Shown: positions 1 through 8,512 of the stretch, one piece after another
How positions within the stretch are numbered: the first letter of the stretch is position 1
How the letters are laid out: every line of letters begins with the position of its first letter
Source of the DNA: Persephonella sp964519345
GTDB lineage: Bacteria > Aquificota > Aquificia > Aquificales > Hydrogenothermaceae
Direction of reading: 5' to 3'
DNA: 64,000 nt
NCBI GenBank assembly: GCA_964519345.1
Contig: CAZFKX010000011.1
Span: 29,952 to 93,951 of the forward strand
Program-made: the position numbers and the translations under genes
The notes under the pieces: model-generated
Database searches by the model: none
The model's input: only the letters and a program-made list of their open reading frames with translations
Told to the model about the DNA's origin: nothing

Positions 1-448
1 CAAATCCCATGAATAGATCTGTTAAAAGTTCCCTATTTCCAAAACCTTTTAGAATGTCAATATAGAAGCTTTTAATTTTTTCATTTGTGGAGATATATAT
101 CTGCTTAAACTTGTCATCCATGCATAAAAGCTGGAAAAAGTATATGTATGCTATCTCCTTATAACTATATAAAACTCTGAAAATCTCATTACCAAATCTG
201 ATGATTCTTTCTTCAGTTTCTATATCAATTATCCTGTATTTTTCAGTAATACTTTCTATCTGTTTTACTATACTTTCTACTATAGACAAAAAAATCTCTT
301 CTTTACTTCTAAAGTATAGATAAAAAGTTCCCTGTGCTACACCTGCATCTTTTACAATATCAGATACTTTTGTGTTAAAGTACCCTTTTTCAGAAAAAAC
401 CTTTACAGCCGAGCTTATAAGCTTCTGTTTAGTAGCTGACTGACTCAT
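1..448 (-). CDS. TetR/AcrR family transcriptional regulator (partial)
   Basis: The gene runs off the left edge, so the C-terminus is missing; about 149 codons are visible. Translating the minus strand from the ATG at 448 gives a typical TetR N-terminus: a helix beginning KQKLISSAVKVFSEKGY, then VSDIVKDAGVAQGTFYLYF, the helix-turn-helix signature of the family. The visible ligand-binding part (Tyr/Phe-rich helices near residues 80-110) does not reveal the effector. The gene is divergent from the receiver-like gene at 557. The start codon lies inside an inverted repeat just downstream of a good promoter, so autorepression is likely. The architecture of that repeat resembles FadR-type TetR operators (inference only). 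Family assignment is firm; target and ligand are unknown. Confidence 0.88.
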   Translation of the reverse strand, partial: MSQSATKQKLISSAVKVFSEKGYFNTKVSDIVKDAGVAQGTFYLYFRSKEEIFLSIVESIVKQIESITEKYRIIDIETEERIIRFGNEIFRVLYSYKEIAYIYFFQLLCMDDKFKQIYISTNEKIKSFYIDILKGFGNRELLTDLFMGF

Positions 449-454
449 CAGTCA
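437..454. promoter_or_regulatory. Candidate TetR operator, 7-4-7 inverted repeat
   Basis: TGACTGA-CTCA-TCAGTCA is a perfect inverted repeat with 7-base arms and a 4-base spacer. It sits just downstream of the -10 box and overlaps the predicted transcription start and the TetR start codon, an ideal place for autorepression. The 7-4-7 layout and TGA..TGA/TCA..TCA arms resemble the FadR operator of Bacillus, a TetR-family site; binding here is inferred. Confidence 0.55.
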
Positions 455-455
455 T

Positions 456-484
456 AATTTAATAGATATCCAAAATATTGTCAA
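456..484 (-). promoter_or_regulatory. Sigma-70 promoter of the TetR gene
   Basis: Reading the minus strand, TTGACA (484-479) is followed by a 17-base spacer and TAAATT (461-456). Transcription would start about 7 bases on, at roughly 449-448, which is the ATG itself. The mRNA is therefore predicted to be leaderless, and no Shine-Dalgarno sequence precedes the ATG. Confidence 0.6.
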
Positions 485-556
485 CATCCACTTCAAAAAT
501 TAATTTATCACTGATAAAATTACGAAATATTCTTAACAAAAATGGAGGGATTCAGG

Positions 557-1525
557 ATGAATATCGCTGTTATTTCTTTTGATCAGGAGCTTTCAAACAG
601 AATTAAATCAAAACTTTCAGACTATAATGTACAGCTGTATATAGATAGTCTGAGTATGCTTAAGGATATAAGCAGTTTTAATCCGGATATTATTATATAC
701 GACGCTTCAGCCGGAGATTTTGCAGTTGATGATCTTAAATTTCTTCTTACAAGGGATAAACTTGAAGATAAAAAATTTGAAATACTGATCTCAAAGGAAA
801 ATCCTATAGACAGAAAGGAACTTCCAGAGAATGTGTCAATACAGTTCTTTATAAAAAATGATGAGGACGAAAAGCTTGTAGAAACTATAAAACAGACGGT
901 TTCAGAAAATAAAAAAGATGAAAACTTTTCAGAGGAAATCTATCAGCCACCTGAGGATATTGAAGCATTACTTGGAGATTTTGGTTCTGGAACAGAAAAT
1001 GCCAGTGAAGAAAAAAACGATGATATAGAATCTATTATTCAGGAGATACCTAAGATTGAAGAAAACGTTGAAGATCTGAATATTGATGAGAATATACCTG
1101 AAAGTATTGAAGAAGTAATACCAGACTCAAGTATGTTTGAAGAAACTGTCAATATTACAGAAAGTAGAGAAGACACAATAGAAAAAAAACCATCAAACAG
1201 TATAAAACTGGAGATAGAGATATCACCAGAGGAACTTAAAAGGATGATAATAGAATTATCTGTAGAAAAACTTGTCAGAGACTTAAAAAATGATGATGCC
1301 ATACAAAAGCTTATATCGGATCTACAAAAAGATTTCATAGATCGAACGGAAAAAGAGCTTGAAGATTTAAAAGAGTCCCTCAAAAAAGAGATAAAGGAAA
1401 ACCTTGTCTCAAAGATAGAAAAAGACCTAAAAGAAACGATAAAAGAGAGCATCAGGGAGGATGTAACAAAAATAACATCAGAGATTGTTAAAGAAAAATT
1501 GGAACAGCTTTTTAGTAAAAAGTGA
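557..1525 (+). CDS. Degenerate receiver-like protein with acidic linker and coiled coil
   Basis: I do not recognise a named family. Residues 1 to about 115 look like a response-regulator receiver fold: strand MNIAVISF, a helix, then a strand ending DIIIYD whose Asp may match the phospho-acceptor. The paired acidic residues and the usual conserved Lys are not obvious. A Glu/Asp-rich low-complexity linker (about 120-215) follows, then a long, highly charged coiled coil to the C-terminus (about 220-322). The start is set at the ATG at 557 because GGAGG (544-548) lies 8 bases upstream; an in-frame ATG at 542 has no ribosome site. There is no membrane segment. It may be a phosphorylation-independent scaffold, but no function can be assigned. 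It abuts the convergent flippase-like gene with no gap. Confidence 0.7.
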   Translation: MNIAVISFDQELSNRIKSKLSDYNVQLYIDSLSMLKDISSFNPDIIIYDASAGDFAVDDLKFLLTRDKLEDKKFEILISKENPIDRKELPENVSIQFFIKNDEDEKLVETIKQTVSENKKDENFSEEIYQPPEDIEALLGDFGSGTENASEEKNDDIESIIQEIPKIEENVEDLNIDENIPESIEEVIPDSSMFEETVNITESREDTIEKKPSNSIKLEIEISPEELKRMIIELSVEKLVRDLKNDDAIQKLISDLQKDFIDRTEKELEDLKESLKKEIKENLVSKIEKDLKETIKESIREDVTKITSEIVKEKLEQLFSKK

Positions 1526-2410
1526 TCATTTCCTTAAGAAAAGGTAGCTGAAACCTGCTGTAACCGCTGAACCTATAAGTATAAAAATATGTACAAATAC
1601 TGAGGAAAGTAGAGCTGTATCTTTGTCGATACCTGACAGATAAAGTATTCCAGCATATCCTCCCTCATAAGTCCCTATGCCTGCTATTCCGTGTATAGGA
1701 AGAATGGTTGTAAAATCCCCTGCAGAAGCTGCGAAAAAGTTTTCAATAAAAGTTATTTCTATACCATGTGGTATAACGAAATAGAATCCAGAAAATTTAA
1801 ATACAAACGTTAATATTGATAGGATATAAAGTGAAATAAGATTTTTCAGGGTCAACACATTTTTATTAAACTCCTGAAATCTATCTATCTTTATATAAGA
1901 TATTATCCACTTAAGAATGTAAAAACTAAAGGGCATAACCAGTATCAGAAGTACAGAAAGAAGTATATATCCTTTATAAATGAGAAAGGATGATACAAAA
2001 ACTGCAAATAAAGAAAGTGCATCAAAGAATCTGACAGTAAAAAAACTAAAAGCACTTTCCTTAAATGGTATTTTCTCTTTTTTGAGCATATAAAAAAAAG
2101 ACAGCTCCCCTGTTCTAAATGGAAGAAAAATATTAAAAACTGTGTTAAACGAGGTTATCTTAAAAAGTTTTTTGAAATCTTTTATTTCAAGTGTTATCTT
2201 CCATCTATAGGTTCGTGTAATGTAGGAAAATATATATAGTATAAAAGCAAGCAAAAGATCTGTTATAGAGACTTTTTTTAAAAAATATATGAGTTTTTCA
2301 AGTCCTATCACTATGTAAAAAAGGTATATAAAACCTACAGTAACAGCTATTGATACAGATAATTCAAATATCTTTAAATATCTCTTCAATTTAGCTTTCT
2401 TTCTTAACAA
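1526..2410 (-). CDS. Lysylphosphatidylglycerol synthase TM region/UPF0104-type membrane protein
   Basis: A 294-residue integral membrane protein with about eight hydrophobic segments. It matches the flippase-like AglD/MprF membrane domain (UPF0104): an early TYRWKI motif after the second helix, FRTGELSFFYML in the middle (the family's basic-Gly-Glu signature) and HGIAGIGTYEGGYAGIL near the end. Such proteins are thought to move or modify lipid-linked substrates. It overlaps the end of the upstream glycosyltransferase gene by 20 bases, so translational coupling is likely, and the pair probably acts together on a polyprenyl- or glyco-lipid. The start codon is TTG; another TTG seven codons on is possible. 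Substrate unknown. Confidence 0.82.
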   Translation of the reverse strand: MLRKKAKLKRYLKIFELSVSIAVTVGFIYLFYIVIGLEKLIYFLKKVSITDLLLAFILYIFSYITRTYRWKITLEIKDFKKLFKITSFNTVFNIFLPFRTGELSFFYMLKKEKIPFKESAFSFFTVRFFDALSLFAVFVSSFLIYKGYILLSVLLILVMPFSFYILKWIISYIKIDRFQEFNKNVLTLKNLISLYILSILTFVFKFSGFYFVIPHGIEITFIENFFAASAGDFTTILPIHGIAGIGTYEGGYAGILYLSGIDKDTALLSSVFVHIFILIGSAVTAGFSYLFLRK

Positions 2411-3353
2411 TCTCTTTTATTATGTAAGGTCTCTTACCCTGAGACTCATAGTACGTTCTTGTTATAAGTTCCGCCACTATTCCTGTTGACACCAGTTGAA
2501 TGCCTGAAAGAACAAAAAGAGTCCCAAATATCAAAAGCGGTCTGTTTCCTATATCCTGACCAAATAGAATCTTTATTAAAACAAGATATGAAAGGGTGAA
2601 AAATCCAAAGAGCAGTAAAACAGCACCCGTTCCTCCAAAAACTCTTAAAGGTTTCGTCCTGTAATCTAATAAGAACTTAACAAGCATAAGATCAAGAAGA
2701 ACCTTAAAAGTTCTTGATATGCCGTATTTTGACTTTCCATATATTCTTGGATGGTGTTTTACCGGAATCTCAGTAATTTTTGCTCCTATTGATTTAGATA
2801 ATGCGGGAAGAAATCTGTGCATCTCCCCATAAAAATCAAGCTGTTTTGCAACATCGGCTCTATAAGCCTTTAAAGAACAACCGTAATCATGAAGATGAAC
2901 TCCCGTAACTTTAGATATAAGCCAGTTTGCAATCCTTGATGGAAGAGTTCTGCTTAAAAACGCATCTTTTCTATCTTTTCTCCATCCGCTAACGATATCA
3001 TAACCCTGATCTATTAGATCAAGAAGCTTAGGTATGTCTTCAGGATCATTCTGGAGATCTCCATCCATTGTTATAATAACCTCTCCATTCGCAGTTTCAA
3101 ATCCTGCTGACATAGCGGCAGTCTGACCAAAATTTTTTCTAAAATTTACGCCAACAACACGATCATCTTTTTCTGCAAAATCCTTTATTATTTCCCATGA
3201 TCGGTCATTACTACCATCATTCACAAATATAATCTCATACTCCCTTCCCAAGGAATCCAGCACTCTCTTAAGTTTTTCATAAAGCAGGGGAAGATTTTCC
3301 TCCTCATCAAATATTGGTATTACCACAGAAATATCTACCTTCTTCCCTTTCAT
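2391..3353 (-). CDS. Family 2 glycosyltransferase, DPM1/GtrB-like, membrane anchored
   Basis: The N-terminal GT-A domain carries VVIPIFDEEENL, then FVNDGSNDRSW and the metal-binding TMDGDLQNDPEDIP motif, typical of polyprenyl-phosphate hexose transferases (DPM1, GtrB, ArnC type). Two C-terminal transmembrane helices (about residues 230-255 and 265-290) anchor it in the inner membrane. The likely product is a polyprenyl-phosphate sugar. The start is the ATG at 3353, preceded by AGGAG; an in-frame upstream start without a ribosome site was rejected. The ribosome site overlaps the stop codon of the lipoprotein gene upstream, so the genes are cotranscribed. Sugar and acceptor cannot be read from sequence. 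Confidence 0.87.
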   Translation of the reverse strand: MKGKKVDISVVIPIFDEEENLPLLYEKLKRVLDSLGREYEIIFVNDGSNDRSWEIIKDFAEKDDRVVGVNFRKNFGQTAAMSAGFETANGEVIITMDGDLQNDPEDIPKLLDLIDQGYDIVSGWRKDRKDAFLSRTLPSRIANWLISKVTGVHLHDYGCSLKAYRADVAKQLDFYGEMHRFLPALSKSIGAKITEIPVKHHPRIYGKSKYGISRTFKVLLDLMLVKFLLDYRTKPLRVFGGTGAVLLLFGFFTLSYLVLIKILFGQDIGNRPLLIFGTLFVLSGIQLVSTGIVAELITRTYYESQGKRPYIIKEIVKKES

Positions 3354-3360
3354 TTTTCTC

Positions 3361-4623
3361 CTACTTTCTAACAAATTTTACTATTCCTCTAAACCCTTCA
3401 GGTTTAAGTTTTTTCCTGTAAAATCTTGATGCTTCAAGATAACTCTTGAAATATCCTATTATAACAAAATAATAATCAGTACCGTCTATATTCCTCTTGC
3501 TTATCTTAGGTTCAAGACCCTTTTCTTTTAATCTCTCAAACAGATCCATAGCAGTCTTTTTATTTGAGAAAGCTCCAACCTGAACATAGAATCTTATTTT
3601 GGGCTTCACAACATTTTTTGGCGTTTCAGAGATAGTTTTCTTAGCAGTTCTGATCTCAGGCTTTCTTTCTATCTTCTCCTCTTTTATTTTGTTTTCTTTT
3701 ATTTTATCTTCTTCCTTTCTCATCACATGTGTTTCTTCCTTTTTTCCTTGTTTCGATAACTCTTTTTTAAGATCCAAACGTTCATTAATATTTTCAATAC
3801 TTTTCTTTGCTTTTATCTCTCTTTTTATTTCCTTTTCTTTTTCCCTAACAATCTTTTTATCAACAATATTTATAAACTTTATAGCCTCCTGTTTAACAAA
3901 CATATCATCCCCTGCAACCTTTTTCGCCTTTTGAAAGAAATATCTTGATTTCTCATACTCTCCAAGATAGTAATAGGCTTTTCCAAGACCAAGATAAATA
4001 TATGGATTTACAAGACCGGCATTCACAGCTTTTGTAAATATATCATAAGCATCTGTGTATCTCTTCTGTAAAATGTAGTGATTTCCAAGGGTTATATAAG
4101 CATTCATAAAATATGGATTATAAGATATTGTTTTTTTTAAAGCCTCTTCAAACTTAGGAATATTCCCCATTTTCCTATAAACAACAGCAATATTGTAGAG
4201 GGCCTTTTCCTTGTTTCTATAATTTGGATTTTCTGTAGCTTTCTCAAGATACCATAAAGCCTGTTCATAGTTACCTTCCTGAGCAAGCAATACTCCAAGA
4301 TTTGTGTATGTCTCAGGTTTATCAGGAAGTATTTCTATAGATTTAAGAAAGTACTCCTTTGCCCTTGAGTATTCCTTAACATTTGTGTAAGCAATACCGA
4401 GAGCATTTAATATATCAGGATCCTCTGGATCTATCTCATAAGCTTTATTTAAGTAGTATATAGCCTGAGCGATATTACCGCTATTAAGGTACGATAAACC
4501 TATCTTGTAGTAATACTGACTGTTCTGTAACCTTTTCTCCTCATACTCTGCAGGCTTAGGTGCACAGCTGAATATTAAAGAGAAAAAAGCAAACAGCAGT
4601 ACAAATCTAAATATTCTCTTCAT
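3361..4623 (-). CDS. TPR-repeat lipoprotein with C-terminal SPOR domain
   Basis: A signal peptide with lipobox LIFSC (Cys at residue 20) predicts a lipoprotein. From about residue 36 to 250 there are six or seven tetratricopeptide repeats, for example YYKIGLSYLNSGNIAQAIYY and ILNALGIAYTNVKEYSRAKE. A Lys/Glu-rich linker (about 255-340) leads to a SPOR domain at the C-terminus, starting RFYVQVGAFSNKKTAMDLF. SPOR domains bind denuded peptidoglycan at septa, so a role in division or envelope assembly with TPR-mediated partners is likely. It lies 30 bases after ntrC and just before the glycosyltransferase on the same strand. Domain assignment is secure; specific function is inferred. Confidence 0.88.
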   Translation of the reverse strand: MKRIFRFVLLFAFFSLIFSCAPKPAEYEEKRLQNSQYYYKIGLSYLNSGNIAQAIYYLNKAYEIDPEDPDILNALGIAYTNVKEYSRAKEYFLKSIEILPDKPETYTNLGVLLAQEGNYEQALWYLEKATENPNYRNKEKALYNIAVVYRKMGNIPKFEEALKKTISYNPYFMNAYITLGNHYILQKRYTDAYDIFTKAVNAGLVNPYIYLGLGKAYYYLGEYEKSRYFFQKAKKVAGDDMFVKQEAIKFINIVDKKIVREKEKEIKREIKAKKSIENINERLDLKKELSKQGKKEETHVMRKEEDKIKENKIKEEKIERKPEIRTAKKTISETPKNVVKPKIRFYVQVGAFSNKKTAMDLFERLKEKGLEPKISKRNIDGTDYYFVIIGYFKSYLEASRFYRKKLKPEGFRGIVKFVRK

Positions 4624-4653
4624 AACTGTTTTCCCATAAACTAATATATATAA

Positions 4654-6033
4654 TCATAACTTATTTAGATTTATATTTAAATCTTCTATCTTTCTGTGTA
4701 TCGTATTCCTGTGTATTCCAAGAAACTTTGCAGCCTCTGATATATTGCCGTTTGTATATTTTAATACTTCTTGTATAACAAGCTTTTCAGCTTCCTCTAT
4801 CATTTTGATATATATATTCTTTTTATTTTGAAGTATAAGACTTCTTGATTCCTTAATAAATCCTTCTCTCCAGTCTGCACCTCTAAACTCATCTGACCCT
4901 GTTATTTTTGAAGGAATGAGATCCGGCGTTATCGGTCTTTCCCTGTGAATAGCTATTAGTTTATTTACTATATTCTTAAGCTCTCTGACATTACCAGGAT
5001 AATCATAATTCATCATTACCTCAACAGCCTCTTTTGTAAAGCCCCCTCTTTTTAAACCATACTTTCTCATAGCCTGCTTTGAAAAAAGCTCTATAAGATC
5101 AGGTATATCTTCTTTCCTCTCCCTTAAAGGAGGTATATGTATCTCTATAACAGACAGCCTGTAAAAAAGATCTTCTCTAAATTTTCCTTCTGCTACCAGT
5201 TTAATAAGATCTTTATTTGTAGCCGATATTACTCTCACATCTATACTATAAGTTTTTGATGATCCAACAGGAGTTACCTCCATCTCCTGTAGAACTCTGA
5301 GAAGCTTACTTTGGGCTTCAAGAGACATCTCACTTATCTCATCAAGAAATATTGTGCCCCCATCTGCCATTAAAAATTTTCCTTTTTTAGATCTGTCGGC
5401 TCCAGTAAAAGCTCCTTTTTCATAACCAAAAAGTTCAGACTCTATTAAACCAGAAGGGATCGCGGCACAATTAATAGCTATAAAAGGTTTATCAGATCTA
5501 TTGCTGTATCTATGGATCAATTTTGCTATGACTTCTTTCCCTGTTCCACTTTCACCAGTTATAAGAACAGGTTCATCACTTGCTCCTGCTCTCCCGACAA
5601 TCTTGAATATCTCACCCATAGATGGGCTTTTACCTATAATATCAATATCAAGGGCTTCAGAAACTGTTTGGGTACCGGATATCTTTTTTATATCACTAAC
5701 AACCTTTCTTATTCTATCTATATCAAAAGGCTTAGGTATATAGTCGTATGCTCCAAGTCTCATAGCTTCTATCAAATAATTGTACTCATTGTGACCCGAT
5801 ATCATAACTACATACGGTTTGTTTTCAAATCCTATAACCTTTTTAAGTATGTCCAGTCCATCAGCATCGCCAAGCGATATATCAAGGAAAACAATATCAG
5901 GAGACTCTTCTTGAATGATACGAACCGCATTTTCCCCACTTTCATATGTTTTAACATCCAGACCTTCTTTAATCAGAACCTTCTTAAGAACATTTCTTAT
6001 AGTTCTTTCATCATCAAAAATAAGTACTTTCAT
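4654..6033 (-). CDS. ntrC: NtrC-family sigma-54-dependent response regulator
   Basis: A complete 459-residue NtrC-type activator. The receiver domain (1-120) has DDE near the N-terminus, the phospho-acceptor in VFLDISLGDADGL and Lys in YIPKPFD. The AAA+ domain (about 135-370) shows Walker A GESGTGKE, the sigma-54 contact loop GAFTGA, Walker B GTIFLDEI and the arginine-finger region FREDLFYRLSV. A Fis-type helix-turn-helix ends the protein (NISEAAKFLGIHRNTIHRKI). AAGGAG precedes its ATG inside the end of the kinase gene, 2 bases after that gene's stop, so the two form one translationally coupled pair. Nitrogen control is probable from the kinase type, but the input could differ. Confidence 0.9.
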   Translation of the reverse strand: MKVLIFDDERTIRNVLKKVLIKEGLDVKTYESGENAVRIIQEESPDIVFLDISLGDADGLDILKKVIGFENKPYVVMISGHNEYNYLIEAMRLGAYDYIPKPFDIDRIRKVVSDIKKISGTQTVSEALDIDIIGKSPSMGEIFKIVGRAGASDEPVLITGESGTGKEVIAKLIHRYSNRSDKPFIAINCAAIPSGLIESELFGYEKGAFTGADRSKKGKFLMADGGTIFLDEISEMSLEAQSKLLRVLQEMEVTPVGSSKTYSIDVRVISATNKDLIKLVAEGKFREDLFYRLSVIEIHIPPLRERKEDIPDLIELFSKQAMRKYGLKRGGFTKEAVEVMMNYDYPGNVRELKNIVNKLIAIHRERPITPDLIPSKITGSDEFRGADWREGFIKESRSLILQNKKNIYIKMIEEAEKLVIQEVLKYTNGNISEAAKFLGIHRNTIHRKIEDLNINLNKL

Positions 6034-6035
6034 CT

Positions 6036-7007
6036 TTACTCCTTGTATGGAAGCAGTATCTCAAATGTTGCATTTCCTATATATCTTAGAATGCCTTTAT
6101 GCTCTTTCACTATTTTATAAGATGAGGAAAGGCCTATTCCCATCCCTCCTTTTTTAGTTGATGTAAATGGAATAAAAAGCTTATCAATTATATCCTCTGA
6201 AACGCCTTTCCCACTGTCTTTCACTCTTATAAACACCTTATCCCCTTTTGGCGAGTAAACTTTATCCCATGATATTCCTGTATAAACCGTTATTTTTCCC
6301 CTGCCATTTACAGATTCAATACCATTTCTGATTATATTTATAAGAACTCTTAACATATACTCCCTGTCAAGTTCTATATCAGGTAAGCTTGGATCATATA
6401 TTCTTTCAAACTCCATTTCAGGATACTGTGAGTAGAGTGATTTTATTGCTCTATCTATAAGCATATGTATGTTGGTTTTTTCTTTTTGAAGATTAAACTT
6501 TTTTGTGATCAATGTAATATCATTTATCATGCTTTCAAGCCTTTTTACCTCGTAAAGAATATCATCAATAAGCTCCTGATCTGTGGGGTCTTCTTTTAAG
6601 AGTTGGGCGGAACCTTTTATTCCTCCTATCGGTCCTTTCATATCGTGAAAGATGTTTGATATAAGTCTTGAAATTGTTACAATCCATCCTTCCTTCTTAT
6701 TTTTTTCTTCAAGTTCAATGAATCTTGTTATATCCCTTATTAGAAGTGTCACACATCGGTTTTCATATGGAAAAGCATCTATTAGAAATTTGTTTTTATC
6801 AATCTCTTTAAATATACTTTTAACAGATATTCCCTCCCTCACATGTTTTAAACTAAGTGGATATTTAATAAGTTCGTTAAAACGGTGTTTTCCTATCTGG
6901 GCTTTAAGCTGTTGAGCTGATTGATTTAAATATATAATATCTCCGTTAAAATCAAGTACAACAATAGGATCCCCAATACTTTCTAAAATACTCTCTGTCT
7001 TTTCCAT
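6036..7007 (-). CDS. ntrB: NtrB-like sensor histidine kinase
   Basis: A soluble kinase with an N-terminal PAS domain (about 5-105, VLDFNGDIIYLNQSAQQL), a HisKA segment with the phospho-acceptor His in IFHDMKGPIGGIKGSAQLL (close to the NtrB/GlnL signature), and a HATPase domain with N-box INIIRNGIES, G1 VKDSGKGV and G2 KKGGMGIGLSSS. No transmembrane segment is present, as expected of NtrB. The ATG at 7007 is preferred; a TTG at 7022 is in frame but lies against the hairpin that follows thiC. Coupled to ntrC. The gene name rests on the HisKA motif and pairing; the PII partner is not in the window. Confidence 0.83.
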   Translation of the reverse strand: MEKTESILESIGDPIVVLDFNGDIIYLNQSAQQLKAQIGKHRFNELIKYPLSLKHVREGISVKSIFKEIDKNKFLIDAFPYENRCVTLLIRDITRFIELEEKNKKEGWIVTISRLISNIFHDMKGPIGGIKGSAQLLKEDPTDQELIDDILYEVKRLESMINDITLITKKFNLQKEKTNIHMLIDRAIKSLYSQYPEMEFERIYDPSLPDIELDREYMLRVLINIIRNGIESVNGRGKITVYTGISWDKVYSPKGDKVFIRVKDSGKGVSEDIIDKLFIPFTSTKKGGMGIGLSSSYKIVKEHKGILRYIGNATFEILLPYKE

Positions 7008-7022
7008 CTGAAACCTGAGCAA

Positions 7023-7038
7023 AGGGGCTTTCGCCCCT
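7023..7038 (-). terminator. Hairpin between thiC and ntrB (weak terminator or attenuator)
   Basis: On the minus strand AGGGGC-GAAA-GCCCCT forms a 6-bp G+C-rich stem with a stable GAAA tetraloop, a few bases after the thiC stop codon. Only a very short T run follows, so termination is probably partial, allowing read-through to ntrBC. Confidence 0.5.
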
Positions 7039-7041
7039 CAA

Positions 7042-8409
7042 TCAATTTTCTTTTTCTGTATCTGCCTGGACAAAATTCTGATTTTGACTTACGATCTCCT
7101 GAACATTCTGTGATATTCTATAAGCACAGAAAGAAGGTCCGCACATAGAACAGAATTTCGCAGATTTATAACCTTCCTGCGGCAGTGTCTCATCATGATA
7201 TTTCCTTGCTGTTTCTGGATCTATCGCAAGCTCAAACTGTCTTTCCCAATCAAACTCATACCTTGCTTTTGACATGGCATCATCCCATTCTTTCGCTCCT
7301 TTCCTGTGTCTTGCAAGATCGGCAGCATGAGCAGCTATTTTATAAGCAATAAGTCCCTGTTTTACGTCTTCTGGGTTTGGAAGACCTAAATGTTCTTTAG
7401 GCGTCACGTAACAGAGCATTGAAGCCCCGTACCATCCGGCCATAGCAGCACCAATCGCCGAGGCTATATGGTCGTATCCAGGTGCAATGTCAGTTACAAG
7501 AGGTCCAAGAACATAAAATGGCGCTTCATAACAGAGCTCCATCTCCTTTTTTATATTCAGTTCTATCTGATCCATTGGAACATGACCTGGACCTTCTATC
7601 ATAACCTGAACTCCATGTTCCCAAGCTTTTTTAGTAAGTTCCCCTAAAACTTTAAGCTCAGCAAACTGGGCTTCATCAGAAGCATCGTTTATACAGCCAG
7701 GTCTAAGACCATCACCTAACGAAAAAGTTACATCATATTTTTTAAATATCTCACATATACTATCAAAATGTGTATATAATGGATTCTGTTTTCCATGAAC
7801 AGTCATCCATTCAGCCATTATAGATCCACCTCGTGAAACAATACCCATCAATCTATGATTTACGAGAGGTAGAAATTCTTTTAGAACACCTGCATGTATA
7901 GTCATGTAATCAACCCCTTGTTGTGCCTGAAGTTCAATAATATCAAGAATATCCTGCTCTGTTAGATGTTCAATGGTTCTTACTTCCTGAACCGCCTGAT
8001 ATATGGGAACAGTTCCCACTGGAACAGGAGATTCTCTTATAATAGCTTCTCTTATCTCGTTAACATTTCCCCCTGTAGAAAGATCCATGACTGTATCGGC
8101 TCCATATTTAAGGGCTACTCTCAATTTCTCAAGCTCACCTTCAACGTCGGAAACAACTGCAGAATTGCCAATATTTGCATTTACTTTACATTTAGCCTCT
8201 ATTCCAATAGCCATAGGCTCTAAGGAATAATGATGTATGTTAGCTGGAATTATCATCCTTCCCTTTGCGACCTCAGATCTTACCAGTTCTACAGGAAGAT
8301 CTTCCCTTTTTGCTACATACTCCATTTCAGGTGTAATTATACCTTCTCTTGCGTAATCCATCTGTGTCTTTCCGTAAGTAGTGCTTCTTGGGACTTTATA
8401 TCTACCCAT
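7042..8409 (-). CDS. thiC: Phosphomethylpyrimidine synthase ThiC
   Basis: A radical-SAM enzyme converting aminoimidazole ribotide to hydroxymethylpyrimidine phosphate in thiamine synthesis. At 455 residues it is the shorter form without the N-terminal extension of the enterobacterial enzyme. Diagnostic segments are YGKTQMDYAREGIITPEMEY at the N-terminus, VMDLSTGGN, EGPGHVPMDQIE and, at the C-terminus, the cluster motif CSMCGPSFCAYR (CX2CX4C) that binds the [4Fe-4S] cluster. GGAGGT lies 11 bases before the ATG. The roughly 100-base upstream gap contains no recognisable TPP riboswitch. thiE is elsewhere in the window, so thiamine genes are scattered. Confidence 0.97.
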   Translation of the reverse strand: MGRYKVPRSTTYGKTQMDYAREGIITPEMEYVAKREDLPVELVRSEVAKGRMIIPANIHHYSLEPMAIGIEAKCKVNANIGNSAVVSDVEGELEKLRVALKYGADTVMDLSTGGNVNEIREAIIRESPVPVGTVPIYQAVQEVRTIEHLTEQDILDIIELQAQQGVDYMTIHAGVLKEFLPLVNHRLMGIVSRGGSIMAEWMTVHGKQNPLYTHFDSICEIFKKYDVTFSLGDGLRPGCINDASDEAQFAELKVLGELTKKAWEHGVQVMIEGPGHVPMDQIELNIKKEMELCYEAPFYVLGPLVTDIAPGYDHIASAIGAAMAGWYGASMLCYVTPKEHLGLPNPEDVKQGLIAYKIAAHAADLARHRKGAKEWDDAMSKARYEFDWERQFELAIDPETARKYHDETLPQEGYKSAKFCSMCGPSFCAYRISQNVQEIVSQNQNFVQADTEKEN

Positions 8410-8512
8410 TATATATTTACCTCCACATATAGTTTCTTAGGTATCTGATAACATACATCCAGTTAGATAAAAAATGAAATCAATCATAAATTTTTCAATA
8501 TATATTATCATT

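Noticed and set aside
8410..8512. TPP riboswitch upstream of thiC
   Set aside because: Core motifs CUGAGA and ACCUGA and the expected stems are not visible.
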